Of a stretch of 64,000 nt of DNA, positions 30,414-41,932 are shown one piece after another. This DNA is from Alitta virens (taxonomy: Eukaryota > Annelida > Polychaeta > Phyllodocida > Nereididae). The position numbers were made by a program, and so were the translations under genes. The first letter of the stretch is position 1. Every line of letters starts with the position of its first letter. The notes under the pieces were generated by a model that was given only the letters and a program-made list of their open reading frames with translations, had not been told where the DNA came from and did no database searches. The DNA lies in NCBI GenBank assembly GCA_932294295.1, contig OW028573.1, positions 14,962,155 to 15,026,154 of the forward strand. Direction: 5' to 3'.

Positions 30414-33400
30414 TTACTGGTCATTGATTCGCATATTGTCATCAAGGCCTTCTATGGCATCCATGTCTTCTTTTGATAGTTCAAAGTTTAATGCCTGGAA
30501 AACCAATCGCAGTATTTGTAAGATTGTGCCTGTGGATTAAATCTACAAGTCAAAAGAATTTCTAGCAATTTCTGTCTACCTCCAAGTTTTGTTCCATACG
30601 TTCTCTTTTGGCACTTTTTGGGTTAACGCAAACATTTCTCTGTATTTGAAATCTTAGAGCAATCTGAAACAAAACGGTGAATAAGAAAATTAGTCTAATG
30701 ATCAGCTGATGATAGTATTTGCAGTGTATTTTGCCAATTAGTATTTTGCTGACGGAAGATTATGATTGACAGTTTACTGACCTGGGCAGGTGATTTGTTG
30801 TGCTTGTTGGCAATTCTCTTCAATGTTTCATCAGTGTAGATGGATTTCCATTCACGCTGAACCAATCTGGTCAAAAGAGGTGAAATTTGTTATGCGCGGT
30901 TGTTAATACATTTTTATTTAGAAAAACTCTTTAGTGGAAACTATGAAACGGAGTTGGAGAAAACTCCTGTGAATTTCATCTGAAAATGATCATTCTCCAC
31001 CGTATGTGAGAATTTGAGGTGAATGTGTGGCATGGACAAGACAGATACTTCTGTAAGTCTTATGAGATAGATAAACAGGGGGCTTCCCTTTTCTATAATT
31101 ATTTGGTTCTGCATTGAGATATGATAAATTCTCTGATTATACAGTTTTAGAAATTAACTCTCGATGGTGATGAAAAGAAAAGCCTTACCTGAATTCATCA
31201 GGTAATCCAGCAAGTGGAGAGTATGCAGAGACACTGATATTCAGATTCTGACAGAATTTGATCAGTTTGGTGTTGGTTAAGAAGGGATGAGATTCAATCT
31301 GGAAAAAAAAACATTAATAAAATCACAATTAAGAATATATTGATACAGAGTATGCAGTGAGTTACTATCCAGTGGAGATAAAGTATTGAATGACTTGTGA
31401 TTCATTATAAGAAAGAAAAAAAAATCTTTCAGTACCTGGTTATTTGCTGGTACGATCTTGCTGTTTGCCATCAGCCTCTGCAGTTGTTTGCTGTTGAAGT
31501 TTGAAACTCCAATAGCTTTAGCAAGACCTAGACGATAAGCTTCCTCCATACCCTGCAATCAGAACATGTCATAAAAGATTTTTTTTGTTCCTATAAATTG
31601 GTTTAGATTATCTATGAGTGGAGATAGCATTGTTAAATGGTTGGGCAGACAACGAATTGTGCACAACGTGTGTCAAACAGTGTTTCCCACTGAAACATAA
31701 TTTAGGCTGTTTTTTAACTAATGACAAATAAGTGGTTTGATCGAATTAAATATATTATTTTGAAGTGGTCATGCTAGATGTATTACCTAAGATGTCTTAG
31801 TTATGAAGTGAAAATTTTATCTCGCATCATTTTCTGTAGTTTTGTATAACTTGAGTCAAGGTGGGTGAAGATTCAAATCTCAACGCAGGACTGCACAATG
31901 CACACTCCACTGTGACTCCAGTTATGTATGTCTAGCTCTTCCTATAGTAGTGGTCATAAATGATATCCACTCAATTTTTGGTTATATTTTATCATATCGA
32001 GCGTGGAGTATCACTGAATGGACAGGAATGTTACTTATTAGTCTAACCCCAATTTTTAACTCATAAAAAACTTCTCTCAGTACCAATTATCTTCAAGTGT
32101 CCTATCTTTCCAGTGATAACTTTTGTCATTTTCTCATCGTTATGGCTATTTGTTACAGTCGCTGATAAACAGCAGAAATTACAATGGACGATATAGCAAA
32201 CTTGAAGTTAATTGTTCCACATTAGTGTTTTTATCAGCCAGAAAGTTGGGGTTTGACTTGTTGCTAACATATGTCCATTTTGTGCTACTCCATGTCAGTA
32301 TGGAAAAATAAGACCGAAAAATATAAGTATATTTATTATAGATCCTACTGTAACTGGCTCGCGCTACCTAGCACAGATGTGAATAACCACTCGGGTAACA
32401 TTTTGTTTAACATATAATAACACTCACACAGAAAAAACTTATACTGTGTAGTAACTTACTCGCCATGTTTCCAGGTAGTCAATGTCTGAGTATATTTCTT
32501 TGCCATTTTCATCTTTTGGTATCAGTTCTTCACCAGGCTACAAAGAAGTGAGATTATGATTACTTAAAGTGGAAAATGAACACCCCTTTGTTTTTAGAAG
32601 GTATGATATTAAAGGTATGATGTATAATATGTATGTACCTTGTACTGTGTAGGCCAGTGGATGAGATATAAGTCTACATAATCAACTCCAAGGGTTTTCA
32701 AACTTCTCCTTAGCGCAGGAACCACATCCTGTTCCCTTGCAAAAGTCCTCCAAAGCTGAGATTAAATAGATGATAGAAATATGATAATAAAAAACAAATA
32801 GATAATAAAAATAATTATTTAATTTTTTCAACTTTGCAAATTTCATTTCCTGTGTGCCTTGGGATAACTAAAGCAATGGTTTTGCCAGATCAATTATAAA
32901 TTTTTTTTAGTATACCAAGCTGACTGACCAACTTTAATCTACATATTGTTGAACCACTTTAAAATTAGATTATATGACAGACTTTTTGGTTCAAGGATAA
33001 GTTCCATTTTGACCTTGAACCGACTGGTTTATATAGAGGTCTTAGTGTATTTTGACATACCTCAACATTTCTCATTTCTAGGAATTATAACTGTACCAAA
33101 TAATGATTTGTGAAATTGTTTGGACTCTTTATAGACAGGCTCGTCTGATATGTTTTAAACATGCGGTGTAACGGTCAGTCAAAGTCATCAATCGCTTTGA
33201 TGAATGAACTATGGAAGTTAAAGTTGATGCAGGCGGATCCCTTATAGGCACTTTAACCAAATATGATTTAGTTTTTGTTTTACCTTTGTAGTGAGGAAGA
33301 GTTCGTCTCTTGACTTGATTGTCCCGTCTGCCATTTTCATCTTGATGGCTTCTCCCACTGCTGGCTCAGTGTTGTAAATCAAGGCACAGTCAAAGTGTCT

Positions 33401-34070
33401 GTAGCCAACATCTAAGGCTGTGCTTACCACTTTCACTGTCTCTTCATGGTTAGCCTGTAAGTGCACGATGAGGACCGTTACATGAGTTGTCATAGACTTG
33501 GAAACACAACTCCAGATGACATGTGAATCTCTTTGGCTGAGTGACATCGGGTGTCCTGGATTTACATGATGTCCTCTAGAGTTTAGTTTCCAAGTCTATG
33601 GCATTGACTGTAATAAAGCTAGTCGAGTTAATAATTCTTTTGAATTGACATGATTTTTTAGTTTATTTATATGCATTGCATAGAATTTAAAGAAGTATGT
33701 ATTTGGTCTTATCACGTTTTTAGTATTAATGTAAAGAAAATAAGCATACAACAGTTAAAATTACCATGAAGCAGTTAAGTTTCATCTGTAGATATAAAAA
33801 AATATGACTTGTGCAATGTACAATCCAGTACACAGTGTACAATTAAAATTTGATACAGTGTAATGAGTTCACCTTGGTAATCTGAAAATCATTCTGACCG
33901 ACATCTTAGCTATCTGACAGTGCCTAGAATGAATGTTCATATAGTTCTTTAATTTAGAATATACTTACATCGAAAGTCGCCATAAGGGTGCCAAATGCAA
34001 GAATGGGCATCTTGGTCCCTGTGTTGAGTGTGATGTATTTCATATTCTCTGCTGCTGCTGATGCTGCCAT
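30414..34070 (-). CDS. Aldo-keto reductase (AKR1-type), nine exons, about 314 aa
   Basis: A NADPH-dependent carbonyl reductase of the soluble (beta/alpha)8-barrel family. Exons: 33969-34070, 33284-33454, 32639-32755, 32460-32537, 31436-31552, 31189-31298, 30782-30866, 30580-30663, 30414-30494; all phases join. The catalytic tetrad is visible: Asp and Tyr in [10 protein letters not shown], Lys in FLTTK, His in YLIHWP. The family motifs [12 protein letters not shown], the Q.ESHPF equivalent, SAYSPLAG and the NADPH-binding [13 protein letters not shown] are present. The end is uncertain: the frame either stops at TAA 30416-30414 (..INDQ) or splices at CCA|GTAAGT into an exon I could not find. 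If it stops, the usual C-terminal loop that shapes substrate choice is missing. The substrate cannot be predicted. Confidence 0.88.
32080..32345 (+). repeat. Dispersed repeat, copy 2 (see 5680-5945)
   Basis: Collinear with 5,680-5,945 over about 265 bp; located in an AKR intron. Confidence 0.7.
33486..33607. mobile_element. Palindromic MITE, short copy, in AKR intron 1
   Basis: The arms catagacttggaaac and gtttccaagtctatg are exact inverses. The inner segments ctccagatgacatgtgaat and atttacatgatgtcctctagag also pair. The larger relative lies at 61,729-61,929. Confidence 0.75.
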
Positions 34071-34134
34071 TGTAAGTAATTTACTGCCTGGGGATCTCTG
34101 AAGTTGTAATGTATTGTTTCGGTGGCAAATATTG

Positions 34135-34200
34135 CTTTATATAGCGATAAAGGTGAAAGACTTGCTGTTTCATGGTGACAAGATAAGCTTATCTGATAAG
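34135..34200 (-). promoter_or_regulatory. AKR core promoter: TATA box and clustered GATA sites
   Basis: Minus-strand CTATATAAAG lies at 34144-34135, about 65 bases upstream of the ATG. Further upstream, 34181-34200 (agataagcttatctgataag) holds three GATA-type sites in both orientations. Both features are conserved in the duplicated copy at 36,636-36,696, which supports function. GATA sites would suit gut or endodermal expression; that is inference. Confidence 0.6.
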
Positions 34201-34769
34201 CAAGCTTTGCTCTCATGCCTTCCCGTCCTAATTCCCTAATTGTCCATAATATAAATTAAAGAAGAACGTGATCTTGATGTTCTCCAGGATAGCCAGTCAA
34301 TTCCTATCTCAACCAAGATATTATGTGATGTCATCTACATTTACAATGTCATCGTGACATTAGACACTGTTCCTGACCTTATGTGATGTCATCTTTGCAA
34401 TGTCATCCTGACATTACAGCAAGTTTTTGTTTACCTATTTTGTACATAGTTTTTATTGCCAGTATGAATGTACAGGTTTAGGTAGGTGCCAAGCTCCGCA
34501 TGAAATTAATATGTAAAATGTTAAAAAGAAAACTTAAGCAACGTATTATGGTTGTTCAGTTATAATATATTTATATTTCGTATAAAAATATGTGCAATTC
34601 AGCATATTAAAAGTTCTTTGCTGAAAGGTCTGTAGTAATATAGCTTACCAGGAGCTTTCGTCCATCTCTCATGGAACTAACCTACACAGTTAAATAAATG
34701 CCATGTTTAAACTCATTCAACAGATTATAAGAATTAACAGAATAAAATAATATCACACAGATAAAAATA

Positions 34770-35720
34770 TAGTTTCACCAGTTTCCTTCTTGAAATCCAA
34801 TATTCTCCTATAAGTGATTATACCTGACTTGTGCCATATATGGTAATTTTTTAACCTTAGCAATCCTGACATGAGTGACCCCTTGGTGATTAACACATCG
34901 TTAATCTCAACGTAATACTACTAATACTCTTAGAAATCAATCGTGTGTTAATTTTTACAACTTTAAACAGCTATTTAGTATTGATTATGATAATTCTATC
35001 TTTACTGTATATTTCTGTGAAGTGGAGGATTTCTTGCAAGTAATTATCAAGTTAAAGTCATTCTCACATTCAGGACTACACTTACAACTGCTCCACCTGT
35101 CGTATTTCACTGAACTGTGAAAATGTGCTGATTAAATGCAATGCACCAGCTGTTGGTGAAAAGACATTTGAATGAGTGCATAGATCAATATATATCATAC
35201 AGTCGTCTTATGAAGTGACTTATTGCTTACTTGAAACCATGGCTCTGTGGCTTAGTTGGCAAAGCGCCTGTCTAGTAAACAGGAGATTCTGGGTTCAAAT
35301 CCCAGCAGGGCCTTTTTGGTACTTAAGACTTTCAAAAGGCTTCTTGCCTCAATGCTTATTTGTATTAGTAATTTGTTATGAAGTTGCGCTTTCATGTTTT
35401 TCACATCTAGTTGTTCGCTACAAAAATACCATGTTCATTTAATTGGTAGAACAGTGAAACCGCATACTACATACAACCTCAATAATAAGATTACATAGTT
35501 AATACTATATCATTTACAGTTACTGAATCAAGACTACTTTGATATAAATGCCACTTCAGTGATGCCAAGAGTGGTATGAGCTGTTATCTCTGCTGGATTG
35601 AGGTGTGGAGCCTTACCTGTTGCAATTTCAAAAGGTAGGCAGGTTTGTCACAAAAGGTCAGTAAAGCAATGAGTGAAGTGTCGGAGTATAATTATGGCCT
35701 CAGTGGTTGTAAGATGATGT
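34770..35720. repeat. AKR-upstream duplicated block, copy 1 (contains tRNA-Thr)
   Basis: Collinear similarity to about 39,100-40,060 plus 41,230-41,310, and to 46,210-46,860. Landmarks include gtgacccctt.gtg.ttaaca, gcaccagctgttg.tgaaa, agatcaatatatatcatacagtc and the tRNA gene. The last part (cagtaaagcaatgagtgaagtgtc) matches only 41,230-41,310. Confidence 0.75.
35241..35313 (+). tRNA. tRNA-Thr(AGT), copy 1
   Basis: A 73-nt cloverleaf: acceptor GGCTCTG/CAGGGCC with one G-T pair, D arm GCTT/AAGC, anticodon arm CCTGT-CTAGTAA-ACAGG (anticodon AGT), T arm CTGGG-TTCAAAT-CCCAG. The A box is TGGCTTAGTTGG and the B box GGTTCAAATCC. A TTTTT Pol III terminator follows directly. It differs from the other two copies by one T for C in the variable loop. 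Confidence 0.9.
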
Positions 35721-36000
35721 AGAATATGTACTACTGCATATTACTACTGAATAATCATAATGCATCTTTTGCTGATCATCAGGGGACAGCAGATCAGATT
35801 TTCCATTTTTGTATTTTGCAGAAACATCCAGTACTATTGATCCACTATGGATGGCTGGGAGGGTACAGTGGATCAAACCTCAGTGCACCCTTTCATTAAA
35901 GAAATATTTATTCATTCTTTATAAAAAAAAATACTGAACTAACTGATCCATCAACGCCTTATGGCTGAAAAAGCACGGAGTCAGCATAGGAAATAAGTCA
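35721..36000. other. Noncoding stretch between duplicated blocks
   Basis: No gene, repeat or RNA recognised. Confidence 0.5.
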
Positions 36001-36219
36001 AATAAAATATTTAACTTGCGACAGCTTAACAAAAAAAAAAATTATTCTCATAGGATTTTGTCTAAGAGGATCTTTAGCGAGACACTTTCTGACAGAGATC
36101 TTAAACTGTTTAAGTTGAAGATATCTAAGAGTAAGTTTCAACAGCTTATGTAATACTCTAAGCCAGTCGAACCAGAGTTTTATAAGGGTGAACATGTTTA
36201 ATTTAAATGGTTTGCGAAG

Positions 36220-36570
36220 AATTTAAAGATGTTAATATCAGGTCTCCACATGGTCATTGTATCAGTATCAAGAAAAGAAACATATAACAGTCTTTTGATA
36301 TCTAAAGTACAATACAGGTAAAATTTATTACTGTCCATTATGACACACTGAAAATCTTTTTGACTCGGATCTTAAATATTTGGCAGTGCGTAGAAAGACA
36401 GTTTCTTGCAGTTTGTAATTTTACGAATAATTTTGTTTCTTCAATATAATCAGTACTGTATGCGTTACATTAATGTACTTCAAAAGCGTGCCAAATGCAC
36501 GAATGGGAATCTTAACCCCTGTGTTGAGGGTGGTGTATTCCAAATTCCTTGCTGCTGCTGAAGCTGCCAT
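36220..36570 (-). pseudogene. Orphan AKR exon 1 with part of intron 1
   Basis: Starting at ATG 36570, the frame MAASAAARNLEYTTLNTGVK closely matches exon 1 of the AKR gene and continues IPIRAFGTLL. The strong GTAAGT donor of the parent has become a weak site. Similarity continues into intron 1 (tgactcggatcttaaatatttggcagtgc against tgaccgacatcttagctatctgacagtgc). No exon 2-9 copy follows before the intact gene. It is a truncated tandem duplicate, or at most an alternative first exon. Confidence 0.75.
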
Positions 36571-36635
36571 TGTCAGTAATTTACTGCTTGGGGGATCTTT
36601 GAAGATGTAATGCATTGGTTCGGCAGCAATGTTTG

Positions 36636-36696
36636 CTTTATATACCCGGTGGCGAAAAGGTGACTGACATGCTGATAAGATAAACTTATTGATAAG
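36636..36696 (-). promoter_or_regulatory. Duplicated AKR promoter (TATA and GATA sites retained)
   Basis: ctttatatacc at 36,636-36,646 and gataagataaacttattgataag at 36,674-36,696 correspond to the TATA box and GATA cluster of the intact gene. Upstream similarity continues to about 36,840. Confidence 0.55.
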
Positions 36697-38000
36697 TGCG
36701 CAAACTTTACTCTAATGCCTTTCAGAAACCAATTCCCTAGTTATCCATAAAAGCGATGATTGAAGAACATGATGTTATGTCCCCCATGAACACCAGGCAA
36801 TTCCTATCTTAAGCAAATATTACGTGATTTTATCTACAGTTAATTTTAATGGAGTAAGACGATTGACAAAAACAGTTTTTGAATGGGGTTATGTAAGATC
36901 AAAAGGATGGTGTAGACAATTGAAAGAAATATTCTTGTCTATTAAAGCTGGATTGTCACACAATATGACAGTGGCCAAAATCGATTGCATTTAATTTATT
37001 GTCTTATTTCTGAATACCTACCATCCAGAGCTTTGTTAGGTTCATAATTTTCTATAAAATAAAATTCATGTACCATTTGTTTACATTGCAGTGTACATTT
37101 ATGGCCATTGAGATGAAAATGAGGCAAAAACAAAGTCATTCTTGTTAATTCATCTGATATTTATTAATTTAGTAAAATCTAGACAATGTGGGTTGTTGAA
37201 TTCATCAATAAGAGGCATTTTCTTTTGATAGCTCTTTAGGCAGTCCAAAAACAGTTTGACAATCCAGCTTTAACTTAAGTGATGTATTTATGGAGAAGAG
37301 TATCTATGACTTAAAGATAGTAGAAGCAAAACTTTTTGATAATAGTAAAACTGAATGGAAACAACTGTTAATGACAAAACCCAAATTACGAACATACAAG
37401 AAACAGGGATAAACACAATTGAGTTTGCTTGGCAAACTTAATATATTTGAATTAAGGCTTATTGTGTAACTAAAGGGTAATAATTTGAGTTTCCAAGGTA
37501 AGTTAAGTGTCACAGGTAAGTGATAATTGGAGGAAAATCAAATGAAAACTCAACTTATCTGCCATGAGGTCAATCTTTGGCATATATTGCCTAGTTCAAA
37601 CTGACAAATCGGTGGCTGGATTCTACTGGATTCTAATGGAGATATCAGATAAATAAAATCTTGCCTGGTTTTATTACTCTGTAGTAGTGAAAAGTGTAAA
37701 TTCTGAATTTACACAATGTCCTGACAGGAAAAGATTAAAATAATTAGTGACCTAATTCTTTACCACTAGGGGAACAAAATCATTGCCATTTACAAGGTTT
37801 ATGACAAACCAACTGGCCTGCAGTGCCAATGGATCAAGGTGCCCCACAGCTCAAGGCACCCCACGCTCCCCTACTTGTGATATATACCTACCACTGTATG
37901 GAAATGATATACTCAATACTCAAATAAAATACTCATCTACATTTGCAATGCCATCCTTATTTTCGGCAGCATTCCTGACCTTCTGTGATGTCATCTCATA

Positions 38001-39079
38001 CAGGGTGCGGCCTTAAAACTTGCACTGGGCATCTCCTCTTTCGAGATAGCTCTAGGTTACTCAAATGCTTATGAGGTCTTTTAAAGCTTTGCCAAATTTA
38101 GTAAGGGGTATAAGCAATTGGTCATTGTGATATTTTTGATCTTGTAATGGCAGACAATATCAGTGTCTCAATTATTGAGAGGGTACATGCTGCAGGGCAT
38201 GTTCTGAGAGACACATATCACAGAAGTCAGGCTTCTGTCTGCTTGCATGGTGTATCTAGTTGCAGAAAAGTTTACAAATTAGTGTTTTCTATACATGCAT
38301 ATATATATTATGGTATAAGATGATAAGAAGGTTGGTTTCATTTTTTGATCCAGCAAGGTCATAACATTATAACAGATATATAATGGTATTCCAGAGGGAC
38401 TTTTTGAATCAACAATTAAACTGGAAAAAAATCACATGATTTTCAGGAAGATGGGCCAGTTAATAAGACAGAAATAACAGAAAATTGATCAGAATCGAAA
38501 ATGGCACTTTCCACCTTAAAGGTGTCAATGGTCTACCTTCTTATTACGGGGTGGGGGCCTAGCCCAGTGGTAGCGTGCTGGGCTTCCAACCACTGGGTCC
38601 CGGGTTCAATTCCCGGTCGAGCCAATGTTGGATGGCTGTTTCAATCTTCGTCTCATTGCCATGGTCCCTCCCTGTCCTAATTAGCCCATCAGGTGCAGAA
38701 ATACAGGACGTAAAGCCCTAATCCACCACCACCACCACTACCTTCTTATTAAAAATGAACCTATTTGCCCTATTTTTGGTGGCAAAGGTCAACAAAGGTG
38801 TCTGTAACACATCTGTATGATCAGTGACATAATCTAATGTTTGTATTGCAAATGCCGAGGTGAAAATGACCGGAAGGTGTGATAAGTGTGCATGTGCTAT
38901 ATTTAGATCAGTATTATCTATAATTCTTGAGGTAACAAGAAAATATATCAAATAAAGATAATTTAGGACTATAATTACTTTTGTGTGTATGATTGCAGCT
39001 GCATGCGAGCACTGTCAAATGAGGTAATAACAAAAGAGTTAACAGTAGCTGCTGGTGCAAGTTTTTATGCCGCACCCTG
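38001..39079. mobile_element. TA-flanked DNA transposon derivative, 1,079 bp
   Basis: Ends CAGGGTGCGGC(C/A)T(T/A)AAAACTTGCAC are inverted repeats of about 25 bp with two or three mismatches. TA flanks both sides (37,999-38,000 and 39,080-39,081). The sister copy at 46,197-46,215 has the unfilled site with one TA. TIR and TSD fit the Tc1/mariner superfamily. No transposase is readable; a SINE sits inside it. Confidence 0.8.
38551..38738 (+). mobile_element. tRNA-Gly-derived SINE, copy 1
   Basis: The head gggggcctagcccagtgg...cttccaa...gggttcaattccc keeps A and B boxes and a TCC anticodon loop, but the acceptor stem is decayed. The body (ggctgtttca...tcttcgtctcattgccatgg...cctgtcctaattagccc...gtgcagaaatacaggacgtaaagccct) is shared by four copies. 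The 3' end is (CCA)n. It is nested inside the TA-flanked transposon. Confidence 0.88.
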
Positions 39080-39820
39080 TATTATCACCTTTTTTTTCTT
39101 CTGAAATCTAATATTTTCACAATATCTGACTTTCCTTTTCATGTTCTTTGCTTGACTTGATATCTGCTCCTATATAAATATTTTTTAATCATCCTGTCCT
39201 CTTAGCAGACCTGATGTGAATGACCCCTCGGTGGTTAACATGTCGTTACTCTCAAGCTACTACTACTGTACTGAATCCAGATGATGATGCTGTACATATA
39301 AAAATTAGTGTCATTTTTATAACTTCAAAGTTGGTGATCATTTATTATGATAAAGTTTTTGTTGATACAATAACTACAACATGTTCATTAATTTCACTAT
39401 TTCAAGTTGACTCAAGTAATTTCTATAGCATCAATCTACACATTTTGTTTTCTTCATCACTTCATTTCCTCAGGGACTATTGAGATGGCTTCAGGGATGA
39501 CCTAAAAGGAAGTAGATGGATAACATGATAAATATTGATTAATTTTAGTTTTATGTACATTCATGAATCCCTGAAGTAATTACCAACTTAGTAATTAATT
39601 TAGGGAATCATCCAATGTACTTGGTCCAAGCATAAGGTATTCTTTCATTCGTGACTCCACTTACATCTGTACCACCTGACGTATTGAGTGTATTCTGTGA
39701 AAAATTGCTGATTAATTTTAATGCACCAGCTGTTGATGAAACAAAATATGAATGAGTGCAAAGATCAATATATATCATACAGTCATCTTATGTAATGACT
39801 TATTGGTTACCTAGACTCAT

Positions 39821-39893
39821 GGCTCTGTGGCTTAGTTGGCAAAGCGCCTGTCTAGTAAACAGGAGATCCTGGGTTCAAATCCCAGCAGGGCCT
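39821..39893 (+). tRNA. tRNA-Thr(AGT), copy 2
   Basis: Identical to copy 3, with complete cloverleaf, intact A and B boxes and a TTTTT terminator. Discriminator base T. Confidence 0.9.
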
Positions 39894-41339
39894 TTTTGGT
39901 TTAAGACATTCAAAAGGCTTCTTGCCTCAATCCTTATTTGTATTGGTAATTTCTAATGGAGTCGCCCTTTCATGTTTTTCACATCTAGTTGTTCGCTACA
40001 AAAATACCATGTTCATTAAATTGTTAGAACAGTGAAACTGTATACTTCAGACAACCCCAATTATTTGTGCAATCCACGCTATTGCCGTACTTTTGGGACC
40101 CAAAGCCGCCATATTTCAATTAGGCGAGCAAGTGGACAAGATGAAATATGAACAATCGGATATTTTTCAATGAAATAACACATGTATAAGTCATCAGAAG
40201 AATCAGGAATAGTGTTTTCGTGACACATGTATCACTCACTGGTCAATGTTTGTCAAAATAGCACGTAAATAAACAAGATTATTAGTGGTCGATTACTCAT
40301 CTCACTTAACGGGGCCATTGCTTGAATTCCAAGCGGCCTAAAACTCTAATTTTTGGCTTTAGGCTTTGCTGTAAAAGTTTATTTTCTTTTGGCAATCAAA
40401 ATAATGAGTTGTCAAGCTGTGATTATTTAGTTATCCATCCTTGCTCAGCCCCCTCCATGCAATTTCAATGACGCTGTTCTGGACGTGGTTCCCGGAAGTA
40501 GTTTTTTCCTGCTCTCAAACGCACGAGAGCAAAATCAACTTACGCACCCTATTTTCAAAGATAAGGTTCCACACCTCAAATAAACAAGTTATATAAATTT
40601 TTTCCCCTAAGTAACTACTTGAGGTATCATGCACGGTCGTCTTGAGATTTTTAAAAATTTGACATTCAGAACTAAGGGAAAGTTTAATTGTTGATTACCT
40701 GTTTTCATTGACTTTCAGCATCTTCTTCTGGAGTTTGAGTCCCGCTGTGTCACTCTCTGCATGTAAACTTTTCTGTGAGTTTCAAGGAAGCCATGAGGAT
40801 GATTTTGATGACATAAGAGTTGTGTTTGAGATTCATATGCAGCTGATGTTAAAAGCCTGAACAGATATGTAATGCATGCTTTGGCAAAAAAACTTTTAGG
40901 ACATGTCTGTGAGAGTGGCACTTGCTGGAATCATTGTTGGTCTTTCTGGTCTAATGGGTACATGGTTTCACATTGAAAATGTCGGGACTCGAACACTATA
41001 TATTTAGGATGGTAGGAAGCAGACATTTTGTTTGCTCATCTGAGGATAATTTTTATCATCTTTGTTTCAGAAAACCAGTTAGTGTCCCTCTTACAAACAT
41101 TTTTAATGCCAAATTATGTTAGTCCATGCCTTTTTTTTTGTTCTCATTACGCTTCACTGCACTTCAATTCCAGCAATATCGAAAGCAATATGCATAAATA
41201 AGGGACAACCAAAGTAATGGACCAATGTTCAGTAGGATTGTCACGAAAGGTCAGTAAAACAATGAGTGATGTGTCAGAGTATAATTATGGCCTCAGTGGT
41301 TGTACGATGATAAACTGATCACCAAGGAATGATAAAAAG

Positions 41340-41930
41340 AAGTAATAAGTTTGAAGGTTTTATTAAAGAAGAACGTGCATCGGAAATATAAATCTTACAA
41401 AACACTATAGATAAAAGGAATAGTAATACTAGTATCATAAAGTTGCAGTACATAAAATGTGATGAAATTACGTTGATATTCAAATACTGCATGTAAACAT
41501 TACAAGTAAGTGGACAGTGGTGCATTAGAAATATGAATCTTACTACACAAGGAAAACTACAATATAAATCTTATTGAAATTAGGAAAGTAGCTACTACAC
41601 TAGAAGAGAAGTAGGAAAGCATCTTACAGCATGACAAACATCATAGCTTAAATATGAATGGGAGCCATAATGCCATGTTTCTTGATCAAAATATTGCTTG
41701 AATAGAATTGTACATGTTAGATTTTACACTTGTCAACACAAGTGCTTACAACTACATGTCAAGCACCCTTGATTAAAGGCAATACTTGGCAAATATTCAG
41801 TCATTGCTGCAGCTAAATATGTAGGACTGGTTTCTTCCATAGTACTGGAAAAGTTATTAATGTTGGTTTTGTTAACTGAATGGCTGTTTGTGTGAGAATC
41901 ATTAATTTAAAAGCCAATAGTATGTGTTTT
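41340..41930. other. Noncoding AT-rich stretch
   Basis: Short self-similar motifs (aaatataaatctta, aaatatgaatctta) recur at 41,385, 41,530 and 41,563. No gene recognised. Confidence 0.4.
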
Positions 41931-41932
41931 TT

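Larger units (their letters stand above)
37391..41310. repeat. AKR-upstream duplicated block, copy 2 (long, interrupted)
   Basis: 37,391-38,000 is about 95% identical by eye to 45,587-46,207. After the inserted element (38,001-39,079), similarity resumes at 39,082 and runs to about 40,060, including a tRNA gene. A last piece at 41,230-41,310 matches 35,645-35,720. The stretch at 39,265-39,510 is absent from copy 3. 40,070-41,220 holds nothing I recognise. Confidence 0.8.

Noticed and set aside
38551..38625. True tRNA-Gly(TCC) genes at the SINE heads (also 43,021 and 44,469)
   Set aside because: Acceptor stems do not pair and a shared 100-bp body follows, so they are SINE heads.
38718..38951. 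Minus-strand ORF in the TA-flanked element as a mariner transposase remnant
   Set aside because: It lacks a D,D34D-type pattern and overlaps the SINE tail; I could not support it.
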